From the NCBI GenBank assembly GCA_002483265.1, contig DLHO01000009.1, positions 1-39,099 of the forward strand: a stretch of DNA of 39,099 nucleotides, read 5' to 3'. Origin of the DNA: Flavobacteriales bacterium UBA7666 (GTDB lineage Bacteria > Bacteroidota > Bacteroidia > Flavobacteriales_D > Crocinitomicaceae). Positions within the stretch are counted from its first letter, which is position 1; each line of letters starts with the position of its first letter. A model generated the notes under the pieces. It was not told the DNA's origin. It saw only the letters and a list, made by a program, of their open reading frames with translations, and searched no databases. Shown here piece after piece: positions 25,419 to 31,636 of this stretch. Both the position numbers and the translations under genes were made by a program.

Positions 25419-27314
25419 TTACAACAGCTTCACTTTTTTAATTCCGCCCCGTGCTGTCTTTGTTTGTTTGCTTCCCTTCAATTGGGCGGGCGAACCCGAA
25501 AGGTTTTTAGTTGATTCTTTTTTCTTTTTTTGATACGCCTGATACCCAAAGTATGCAAGCCCGATAGTCCCCAGAACAATCCCCGCTGTAAGAACTGGGT
25601 GATCTTGCACCCATCCCATTACCCCCGCTTTTTTTGGGGCATCGTCCTTGGTTGGGGTCGTGTCTTTTAAAACGGTGGTTCCTGCGCTGCTCGGTACCAC
25701 TTCCCCTGATGAAGTAGTGGCCGGGAGCGATGATTTTTCAGGTGCCGGAAGGGTCGAAACATCCAGTTCCGTTGCCTCTGGTAAATCCGTCATTTCATCA
25801 TCTGTAATCCCGTCCTCCATTTCAGAAGTACCACCCCCGGAACCGGGTGACAAATCCGATTTACTTGCCACAACGGGGGCCAATCGGTTTGCAATCAATG
25901 GATTGTTTTTCACCATTGTACTCACACTATTGGCAATGTTCTTAATGCTCAACGGACGGGTTTTTTCTTCCTCGTCGGCCGTATTGTCTGCTAGAATTTC
26001 TTGCTGTTCCTGTGGGCTTCCCTTTTTGAAAATTCCCCCCAGTTTTTTAATCATTCCAACAATGGCGGCAATAACTCCCGAAGCCGCCGTAACTGCTGCA
26101 CCAACTGTTATTGGTTCACCAAGTCCGTTAATGGACGGATTTGCGTGCAGTTCGTCGAATTCCTCCGAATAGGTATCATGTCCGATAATGGTTTGTAAAT
26201 CCTGATAATCTGAAACAGGTTCAATAATGGCACCCAATCCGTCTAAGGAAACCTTTTTATCCTTGTTTCCCTTTCCTGTCAAAATCGCTTTTTTCAAGTT
26301 TTTCAAGTTACCACCCGCACCGTAAAAAATGTTCTCCAATTTCTTGCGGACTTGTTGTAACTGCTGATACTTGCCCGGTTCCATTTGGTTTGCCAATGCC
26401 TGAGCTTCGGTCCAATACGCATACCGCAATTTTGCTGCACCCTTTCCAATATTAAGTTTCATACTGGCTAGGATTCCCGCACGAAGCAAGGCCGTTGCGG
26501 GGTTCAATTTGTTAATCACATTTAATCCCTTTTTTAATCGGTCTTTTAATGTGGGTTTGCCGCTTGCTTTCCGTTCCTCCCGCTTTACTTCGCGCTTTTC
26601 TTGTCGCTTGGCTTTTCGGGCCTGACGTTTTGCCTTTCCCTCCAAACCTTCCAGGTCTTCGGTATCGTAAAACAAAAGTGCTTCGGCATCTTCAGGAATG
26701 TCCGTCTGTTCGAAACCAAATGTTTGGTCCTCGTCGTCTGCTCCGAAGTCGTCTTCATCGTCTTCGAAACCGTTCAAATACTCTAATTTCATACTGATGT
26801 CTTTTTTTTGGGTGTAGGGTACTTCGTAGTTGAATGCGTGTACCACTGTGTCTAAAATGATTGTCTGATTTCCAATGACTGCGACCGGGTAGACGTGTTC
26901 AAAATCTCTGCCCTCTGAATACTTCGTGATCCGGATCACAAAAGGAATTCCAAGGTTGGTGAGAATTGAACCGATGAACACCGTTAAGCAATCACAATCA
27001 ACTCCCGCGAAGCGGTCCCGCCAAACCCGTGCGGGTCTTCTTACTTGCTCAATATTGGCCGCATCCTTTTCGTATTGAATGTGATGAAAACAGAAGTTCC
27101 AAATATTTCTGCACGTTTCTTTCGTGTCGCTTGCTTTGAGTGTTCTTGCCAGTGCTGCCGTATCATCCAAGGTTTTCAAAATCACATCTTTCATTAAACC
27201 CACCGTGTCGTTGAGTGCTGCGAATTTTTTTACCTCGATAAATTGACCTTTAGCCGATCCGAACAGGTGGTTGAATTCATCCCCCCGCTCAATGGTACGT
27301 TTGCCCGTTTTCAT
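25419..27314 (-). CDS. 631-aa multidomain protein: transglutaminase-like protease domain, basic linker and C-terminal membrane anchor
   Basis: An N-terminal domain (about 60-175) has the order Cys (VDCDCLTVF), His (FEHVYPVAV) and Asp (TIILDTVV), as in transglutaminase-like cysteine proteases. Then an acidic stretch, a very basic Arg/Lys segment (about 228-262), a helical region (about 265-395, LNIGKGAAKLRYAYWTEAQA), a hydrophobic alanine-rich stretch (VGAAVTAASGVIAAIVGMI, about 395-425), a Ser/Thr/Pro linker and a membrane helix (about 578-598). It overlaps the upstream gene as ATGA. Role inferred as virion maturation or cell entry; the catalytic triad is seen only as a pattern. Confidence 0.6.
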   Translation of the reverse strand: MKTGKRTIERGDEFNHLFGSAKGQFIEVKKFAALNDTVGLMKDVILKTLDDTAALARTLKASDTKETCRNIWNFCFHHIQYEKDAANIEQVRRPARVWRDRFAGVDCDCLTVFIGSILTNLGIPFVIRITKYSEGRDFEHVYPVAVIGNQTIILDTVVHAFNYEVPYTQKKDISMKLEYLNGFEDDEDDFGADDEDQTFGFEQTDIPEDAEALLFYDTEDLEGLEGKAKRQARKAKRQEKREVKREERKASGKPTLKDRLKKGLNVINKLNPATALLRAGILASMKLNIGKGAAKLRYAYWTEAQALANQMEPGKYQQLQQVRKKLENIFYGAGGNLKNLKKAILTGKGNKDKKVSLDGLGAIIEPVSDYQDLQTIIGHDTYSEEFDELHANPSINGLGEPITVGAAVTAASGVIAAIVGMIKKLGGIFKKGSPQEQQEILADNTADEEEKTRPLSIKNIANSVSTMVKNNPLIANRLAPVVASKSDLSPGSGGGTSEMEDGITDDEMTDLPEATELDVSTLPAPEKSSLPATTSSGEVVPSSAGTTVLKDTTPTKDDAPKKAGVMGWVQDHPVLTAGIVLGTIGLAYFGYQAYQKKKKESTKNLSGSPAQLKGSKQTKTARGGIKKVKLL

Positions 27315-27817
27315 AACTTAATGGTCATTGTTTCTTCGTGAGGGAAATTGCCAACCAAGCTGTAAACCTGTGAAATGGTCTCCAACTTGACCGTAATTTG
27401 ATCCTTCGGGTCGGTGCTTTGAAAACGCTTGATTAAATCACCGCCGATGGTGGCAAGACTTATCCAGGGAATCAAAACACGGGCTTCGATGTTACCCGTT
27501 TCATTAAAAGCACGGATGACGATTTTCCCGCTTTTGTCGCGAACATCCGCGGGAATATCAATCAATTGCATATTGCTTGTGCCAATCAGTTTTCCGTTTA
27601 CACTTAACTTAATGAGTGGTGGGGTCATTCTCATAGCCGCATTCGTTGGATTCTTGATGTTGTACCGTATCAATATGCTAATCCCCTGCGTTGAGATTTT
27701 GTCTCGCTTCCCCGTGGCCACTATGACGATTTTTTTCTGCGCTCTGTTCAGGGACAATAGATATTTCCCAGTGAGGACAATGGCGCCGCCAATAACCAGA
27801 TACTTAATTGCTTTCAT
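27311..27817 (-). CDS. Membrane-anchored beta-domain protein
   Basis: 168 aa. An N-terminal hydrophobic segment (IKYLVIGGAIVLTGKYLLSL, about 3-22) and then a beta-rich domain (KIVIVATGKRDKIS, ISILIRYNIKNPTNAAMRM, ...LETISQVYSLVGNFPHEE). The strand pattern with IKNPT is reminiscent of LEA-2-like sandwich domains. Its stop overlaps the start of the 631-aa gene as ATGA. Possibly a virion membrane or envelope protein of the element. Confidence 0.55.
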   Translation of the reverse strand: MKAIKYLVIGGAIVLTGKYLLSLNRAQKKIVIVATGKRDKISTQGISILIRYNIKNPTNAAMRMTPPLIKLSVNGKLIGTSNMQLIDIPADVRDKSGKIVIRAFNETGNIEARVLIPWISLATIGGDLIKRFQSTDPKDQITVKLETISQVYSLVGNFPHEETMTIKL

Positions 27818-27845
27818 GCTTTCCGTGCTTTTTTAGGTGGTGGGT

Positions 27846-28019
27846 TTACTCTTTGGTGGTTTCGGTTGGTTGATTGCTCAATTTGGCCGAAATCCCCTTT
27901 ACTTTTTCTTCTAGTCTGGTGACCTTCTTTACCATTTCTTTAAAGTCGCCGTGAGCGTCTCGAATGAAGTATAAAGTAATCGCCACTAGAATGCTGTTGA
28001 TAATCATTAATGCTTCCAT
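27846..28019 (-). CDS. 57-aa membrane/coiled-coil protein, first gene of the long operon
   Basis: ATG at 28017-28019, stop TAA at 27846-27848. An N-terminal membrane helix (MIINSILVAITLYFI, about 5-19) and a charged heptad-like segment (FKEMVKKVTRLEEKVKGISAKL). The size and layout resemble small XhlA-like or holin-associated phage proteins, in reversed domain order. It follows directly after the four 10-bp repeats. Confidence 0.6.
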   Translation of the reverse strand: MEALMIINSILVAITLYFIRDAHGDFKEMVKKVTRLEEKVKGISAKLSNQPTETTKE

Positions 28020-28080
28020 TGCTTTTGCTTTTTCTCAAATTTCCAAAAGTTGCAACCGAGCCATTTTGAAAACGATGAAT

Positions 28081-28120
28081 TTTGGTGACATTTGGTGACT
28101 TTTGGTGAAATTCGGTGACT
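28081..28120 (-). promoter_or_regulatory. Four tandem 10-bp repeats, probable operator of the long operon
   Basis: TTTGGTGACA, TTTGGTGACT, TTTGGTGAAA and TTCGGTGACT follow one another without gaps. They lie between the 104-aa regulator gene and the first gene of the 14-kb operon. The 10-bp period puts every copy on the same DNA face, as for a cooperatively bound activator or repressor. Confidence 0.65.
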
Positions 28121-28131
28121 GTTTTTGGGGG

Positions 28132-28446
28132 TTAATTCAGGACAATTTCAATCGTTGAAAATGGTTTATCCGGTCTTTGATCCAGTTTGTTATTAATGAT
28201 CCGCAAGTATTTTGCAACTTCCGAGGACATACAACGATCAATTTTTAAAAGAATCGCTTCAAACAATTGGCGCATTTTCTTTTCAGAAACTCCGTGTTGC
28301 TGACCCATTTCCTGAAAACTCATTTCTTTCACTATGCGGTCAAGCAGTAAGCGGATCTGAATATCCCGAAGCTCAGACCATAATTCCCGGTCGTGCTTGA
28401 TCCAAAGGGTAAGAAAGATATTTACATCCCGTTTTTCAATGTTCAT
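28132..28446 (-). CDS. Small regulator with a sigma-region-4-like helix-turn-helix
   Basis: 104 aa. Residues about 40-72 (MSFQEMGQQHGVSEKKMRQLFEAILLKI) have the spacing of a sigma-70 region 4 / LuxR-type helix-turn-helix: a hydrophobic helix, a G turn, then a recognition helix. It resembles phage late-gene activators and ends 11 bp before the four 10-bp repeats, so it could bind them. No other domain visible. Family assignment is by pattern. Confidence 0.5.
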   Translation of the reverse strand: MNIEKRDVNIFLTLWIKHDRELWSELRDIQIRLLLDRIVKEMSFQEMGQQHGVSEKKMRQLFEAILLKIDRCMSSEVAKYLRIINNKLDQRPDKPFSTIEIVLN

Positions 28447-28464
28447 GATTTCTAAAATTTAGGG

Positions 28465-28677
28465 TTAACGATAAGGATTGATATAGGCCACAACTTCGTC
28501 GTAATCGAGTAAGTTGTATTTGCAGAACTCACGAACGGTTAACCGCTTCCCAGGTTTTCCAAGCGCATCCCGAATAGCCAAATGTTCGAGATATGCACGA
28601 TTGCGGCTTAGTCCTGTAATGAGTTCAATTTCTTTGGGAGTGATAAAGATTCCCCCTTTTAATTGCTGCTTTTCCAT
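28465..28677 (-). CDS. Small DNA-binding protein, excisionase/MerR-like
   Basis: 70 aa from the ATG at 28677; the longer frame to 28716 includes 13 unlikely residues and the promoter region. The segment ITPKEIELITGLSRNRAYLEHLAIRDALGK followed by LTVREFCKY fits a small winged-helix or excisionase-like protein. It sits upstream of the 104-aa regulator with 18 bp between them, so the two are probably co-transcribed. It could be the repressor or the excision factor of the element. Confidence 0.55.
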   Translation of the reverse strand: MEKQQLKGGIFITPKEIELITGLSRNRAYLEHLAIRDALGKPGKRLTVREFCKYNLLDYDEVVAYINPYR

Positions 28678-28702
28678 GGCAATTTGATTTAGATGATTAC
28701 AG

Positions 28703-28733
28703 CAAAGTAAGAGCAATTGAAAAGTCCCTACAA
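28703..28733 (-). promoter_or_regulatory. Possible promoter for the regulator pair
   Basis: On the minus strand TTG (28731-28733), 21 bp, then TACTTTG (28703-28709), close to the Bacteroidota -33/-7 pattern. It lies 26 bp upstream of the 70-aa start. Confidence 0.35.
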
Positions 28734-28734
28734 T

Positions 28735-28804
28735 CGAGGGATAATGGGATATAAGGGGATTATAGAGGGGTATCTGTGGGGGTGGGATAGGGGGCTATAA
28801 GGGA
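28735..28804. repeat. Array of eight G-runs spaced about 10 bp
   Basis: Between 28736 and 28803 the plus strand has eight runs of three to five G at near-helical spacing, separated by AT-rich words such as ATAAT, ATATAA and ATTATAGA. It is the only such tract in the window and could fold into a G-quadruplex on the plus strand, or serve as a phased protein-binding or unwinding region. Confidence 0.7.
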
Positions 28805-28856
28805 AATGCTCTTTTTCGTTGAAAAACACGCTTTTTTTGTGAAATTCCGATTCCTT

Positions 28857-28940
28857 AACATTACACCATGGGTATGCTAACTTTACACCATGAATATTCA
28901 ACATTACACCATGGGTTTATAACTTTACACCATGTTACAC
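28857..28940. repeat. Four iterons (AAC[A/T]TTACACCATG) at 21-22 bp spacing
   Basis: Copies at 28857-28870, 28879-28892, 28900-28913 and 28921-28934; a partial TTACAC follows at 28935-28940. A and T alternate at the variable position (A, T, A, T). The spacing equals two helical turns, as for plasmid or phage iterons bound by an initiator or repressor. Confidence 0.8.
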
Positions 28941-28941
28941 A

Positions 28942-28995
28942 AATTCGAAAAAAACGGCTTTTTTGGGTAGTTTTTACAACCAAAATTTTCGAATT
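28942..28995. repeat. 10-bp inverted repeat beside the iterons
   Basis: AATTCGAAAA (28942-28951) and TTTTCGAATT (28986-28995) face each other across 34 bp, directly after the iteron block. Confidence 0.6.
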
Positions 28996-29009
28996 GCATT
29001 AGATCGGTA

Positions 29010-29117
29010 TAAGCGTTAAATAGTTTAATTGATATGTGTACCAATCCCTCAATAAGCGCATTATTTAACTAAAATTACAATGTTGCAAATATCACATTCG
29101 ATTAACTTAGCGTTAAA
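29010..29117 (+). promoter_or_regulatory. Upstream region of the 151-aa gene with repeated TAAGCGTTAAA words
   Basis: TAAGCGTTAAA at 29010-29020, the related ATAAGCGCATTATTTAA from 29052, and TAGCGTTAAA at 29108-29117. They lie 40-150 bp before the start at 29157 and look like binding sites for a regulator, perhaps the 151-aa protein itself. A TTG at 29083 and TAACTTAG at 29103 could be promoter boxes but their 17-bp spacing is short. Confidence 0.4.
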
Positions 29118-29156
29118 GAAATAATAAACTGAAATTAAACCTTTAAATGTTGCCTT

Positions 29157-29612
29157 ATGAGCACCTATCATTCGATTACCTATCTCACCCCCAACGAAAT
29201 TATTCGTAAATACCCCCAGGTAGAAGGATTTGGGTGGAACGCATCAAAAATCGGAACATTTTTTAGTGCGGGGCTATTGCGTGGGAAACGCAAAATTCTG
29301 AAATCACAGATTTTGGAAAGTAGTTTCCTGGAACTCATCGAATACCTGGATAAAGTGACCGAGAAAAAGCGGACAAGCTTAAACGGGAAATCCCCCATAA
29401 AAAAAGATTACTTAACCCCGGATGAATTGATTCATAAATACATCCATGTAGCGGACGAACTGGATTGGAACGCATCTAAAGTCGGTATTTTCTTTAGCTC
29501 TGGTTTGCTTTTGGGGTATAGAAACGGAAAGGAATATAAAGCACTCATTGACGAAGCTAGTTTCTTAGAATTGGTCGATTATGCAACTGCCGTTTCCCTA
29601 AAACGGAAGTAA
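29157..29612 (+). CDS. Protein made of two tandem copies of a DNA-binding-like domain
   Basis: 151 aa. Residues about 8-66 and 85-145 are a direct duplication: YLTP(N/D)E(I/L)I(R/H)KY, then WNASK(I/V)G(T/I)FFS(A/S)GLL(R/L)G, then (S/A)SFLEL(I/V)(E/D)Y. Each copy has the size of a small helix-turn-helix domain, with an N-terminal LTPxELIxKY as in MerR/excisionase-type proteins. It is the only plus-strand gene of the element, divergent from the regulator pair across the iteron region. A protein with two linked DNA-binding units fits direct repeats spaced two turns apart, so it is a good candidate to bind the iterons. Confidence 0.6.
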   Translation: MSTYHSITYLTPNEIIRKYPQVEGFGWNASKIGTFFSAGLLRGKRKILKSQILESSFLELIEYLDKVTEKKRTSLNGKSPIKKDYLTPDELIHKYIHVADELDWNASKVGIFFSSGLLLGYRNGKEYKALIDEASFLELVDYATAVSLKRK

Positions 29613-29618
29613 TACAAA

Positions 29619-29663
29619 CAAAAAAAGGACTGCTCTCACAGTCCTTGAATAATCATTTTTTTG
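29619..29663. terminator. Bidirectional terminator
   Basis: AAGGACTG (29625-29632) pairs with CAGTCCTT (29639-29646), with A-runs on the left and a T-run from 29656. It serves the plus-strand 151-aa gene and, on the minus strand, the 38-aa gene. Confidence 0.7.
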
Positions 29664-29769
29664 GCGGGGTGGGTGCGCTTGGAGGATTATTTCCTCTGCC
29701 TCCCCCCGATGGGTTTCCTGTTGTGCTTGGACCGTTTGGCGGTCGTTGCGTACTGTTTGATTTTGCCAT
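29653..29769 (-). CDS. 38-aa Pro/Gly/Ser-rich peptide
   Basis: ATG at 29767-29769, stop TGA at 29653-29655. The peptide has no hydrophobic core: it begins MAKSNSTQRPPNGP and ends in PPSAPTPPKK, with the centre TTGNPSGGGRGNNPP. It is likely disordered. Codon use is normal and the frame runs from its ATG right into the terminator, which favours a real gene. Confidence 0.5.
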   Translation of the reverse strand: MAKSNSTQRPPNGPSTTGNPSGGGRGNNPPSAPTPPKK

Positions 29770-29773
29770 AACT

Positions 29774-30136
29774 TTATTTTTTGCTTTCAATTTTTCTGTC
29801 ACTTGAATCTACAATTTGTAGTAAGTGAGCTGTATCAACTGTATTCCAAACTGAAATGTCTAAATCCCAATAAAAAACGTGTGTAGTTGTTTCATTGACA
29901 TTGGATCGTGTTTTATTTGTCCCACTTGTTGAATATAGCCAGACAAAATCACCATCTTTTACAGGATGGTTTGGAAATGAATAATAATGTTGATGCAAAT
30001 TAGATGGTATTCCATCCTTAAATGTGGTGTCAACTATCGCATAATCAGAAAGGTTTCCGTCTGCAATTACTTTCAACCTTAAACATTGTTTCGTTTTATC
30101 TTCCTGATCCGCAACCCCTAAAATTTTAAGAATCAT
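29774..30136 (-). CDS. Small protein of a paralogous pair, possibly lamin-tail-like beta sandwich
   Basis: 120 aa. Shares with the 114-aa protein at 30874-31218: M(I/V)LKIL near the start, TKQ, GNLSDY(A/K)IV, YSFPN, GDFVxLY and HxFYxxLDxSxWN. The ending HVFYWDLDISVWNTVDTAHLLQI is like that of small lamin-tail-type domains, by impression. No signal peptide. Function unknown; it lies just outside or at the right edge of the integrated element. Confidence 0.6.
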   Translation of the reverse strand: MILKILGVADQEDKTKQCLRLKVIADGNLSDYAIVDTTFKDGIPSNLHQHYYSFPNHPVKDGDFVWLYSTSGTNKTRSNVNETTTHVFYWDLDISVWNTVDTAHLLQIVDSSDRKIESKK

Positions 30137-30240
30137 TTATTTGTTTTTATGTGAATAATGGCGCGATTTCTCGCATAATTTGTGAATGGGAAAATACTAA
30201 ATATTTCCCTTAACTAGTTAATCAAGAATGAAATTTTCAC

Positions 30241-30268
30241 AAAAAAAGAGGTGCGGTAACACCTCTTT
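30241..30268 (-). terminator. Terminator of the 92-aa gene
   Basis: A 9-bp stem (30245-30253 with 30260-30268). On the minus strand it is followed by seven T. Confidence 0.7.
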
Positions 30269-30345
30269 CATTTTATTTACCGGTTCTTTCATGCAAACGA
30301 AAATAGAGTGCTTAAAACAACTGGTTCAAATATAATAAAAGCGTT

Positions 30346-30377
30346 ATTAATAGTTACACAAATGTGTAACTATTAAT
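30346..30377. repeat. Perfect 14-bp inverted repeat with a 4-nt loop
   Basis: Arms 30346-30359 and 30364-30377, loop AAAT. It lies between the 92-aa gene and its terminator and has no T-run. Related AT-rich sequence, including GTTCAAATATAA, recurs at about 30826 beside the 114-aa gene. Confidence 0.7.
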
Positions 30378-30403
30378 CCGAAATCCACACCATTCAAAGC
30401 GAA

Positions 30404-30682
30404 TTACTTTCTATTCCTAAAAAAACCTGATTTTTTTTCTGCCCAAGGTTCAACATGAATTGTAATATGTTGTTTCAGTTCTGCTGAACTTTCAGCTATA
30501 TGATAATTGTAAGTTACTTCATTAACTGTCCACCATTTCCCTTGACCTCGACTTGGTAAATCGGTCACTAGAAATATTTCTTCGTTTTGCCTTGGAATAA
30601 TTGGTGTTGCTGCTGTATCCCTTACGAAAACTTCCTCATCAAGATACAAAAATATCAATCGGTAACGTGAGTTTTCTTCCAT
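30404..30682 (-). CDS. Small protein of unknown function
   Basis: 92 aa. Mostly strands in the first half (YRLIFLYLDEEVFV, PIIPRQNEEIFLVTD) and a segment KWWTVNEVTYNYHI in the middle, ending basic (FFRNRK). No signal peptide or membrane helix. It lies between the two paralogous genes and has its own terminator. Family not recognised. Confidence 0.55.
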   Translation of the reverse strand: MEENSRYRLIFLYLDEEVFVRDTAATPIIPRQNEEIFLVTDLPSRGQGKWWTVNEVTYNYHIAESSAELKQHITIHVEPWAEKKSGFFRNRK

Positions 30683-30754
30683 GTCAAATAGTGATTTAAA
30701 TTTTAGCTAATCTAATTATTTAATTGCAATTCAACCTAAACACCGACTTTTTGT

Positions 30755-30794
30755 TAAAAGAAAAAGGCACAAAAACGGGCGTCTTTGTACCTTT
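30755..30794 (-). terminator. Terminator of the 114-aa gene
   Basis: An 11-bp stem with one mismatch (30763-30773 with 30784-30794), followed on the minus strand by CTTTTTCTTTT. Confidence 0.6.
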
Positions 30795-30873
30795 CATTAT
30801 TACCTAACTAACCACTATTCACTGTTCAAATATAACGTCTTTATTAGTTCAATATTATGCAACTATTTCCTTT

Positions 30874-31218
30874 TTAAGATTTTTTTTGATTTGCCAATTG
30901 CAATATATAAATCGCCTCGTCATTCCCCCAATTAGAATAATCTAATCCACAATAGAAAAAATGACAAATTCCATCTACAAATTTTTCCGTGCGCTGCGCC
31001 CCTTCTTTGAAATAAAGCACAACAAAATCGCCTTTCCTGACTTCAAAATTAGGAAAGGAATAAAAGTAATTTTCCGCTTTCGAAAGGTTTTCCTTTTCGG
31101 AAATCCCGTCGCTTACAATTTTGTAATCCGATAAATTACCCTCATGAGTAACCTCAAAAACTATGCGCTGTTTAGTCATGTCGCCCCTGTCCATGACCTC
31201 CAAAATTTTTAAGACCAT
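30874..31218 (-). CDS. Second member of the paralogous pair
   Basis: 114 aa. Homologous along its length to the 120-aa protein at 29774-30136 (VLKIL, GNLSDYKIV, YSFPN, GDFVVLYF, HFFYCGLDYSNWGND). The two copies are separated by the 92-aa gene, so they are probably an old duplication. The start is the ATG at 31218, preceded by an AT-rich stretch. Function unknown. Confidence 0.6.
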   Translation of the reverse strand: MVLKILEVMDRGDMTKQRIVFEVTHEGNLSDYKIVSDGISEKENLSKAENYFYSFPNFEVRKGDFVVLYFKEGAQRTEKFVDGICHFFYCGLDYSNWGNDEAIYILQLANQKKS

Positions 31219-31244
31219 TTGATTTGTGTGATTAAATTATGTTG

Positions 31245-31571
31245 TTATTTCTTACCGCTTTTTCTTTTCATTAAATCAATAAGCACTTCTTGTGCCATTT
31301 CAACAATTATATTTTCGTCTGTTATCTCAACGTCTTGAATCTTTTCTATTTGCTGATAATACCAATCTCTTAAATCTTCCGTTTGATTTTCAGTTGGAAT
31401 TCCAGCCAATAAAAAAACGTCTTGATATAAGTGTGTTTCATAAGGTGAGGTATCTAATCCAATTGTTGTAAACGCCTGAATTAATTTCCTTTCCTTCATA
31501 TCGGCAATTATCAAATGTAAAGTTGCTTTAAAAAACTTTTCTATCGTCGGCTCTGTAGTCTGCTCTTTCAT
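31245..31571 (-). CDS. Small helical protein of unknown function
   Basis: 108 aa, mostly helical, acidic in the centre and basic at the end (LIDLMKRKSGKK). No signal peptide, membrane helix or known motif. It lies 26 bp upstream of the 114-aa gene on the same strand, so the two may be co-transcribed. Confidence 0.5.
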   Translation of the reverse strand: MKEQTTEPTIEKFFKATLHLIIADMKERKLIQAFTTIGLDTSPYETHLYQDVFLLAGIPTENQTEDLRDWYYQQIEKIQDVEITDENIIVEMAQEVLIDLMKRKSGKK

Positions 31572-31636
31572 TGTTTACAATGTTTCATTTGTGCTATAAA
31601 CCACCCTCATTAAATGGAAGGTGGCATATAAAAAGT

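Noticed and set aside
28857..28940. The four repeats as a CRISPR array
   Set aside because: The repeats are 14 bp with 7-8 bp spacers, far too short, and no cas genes are present.
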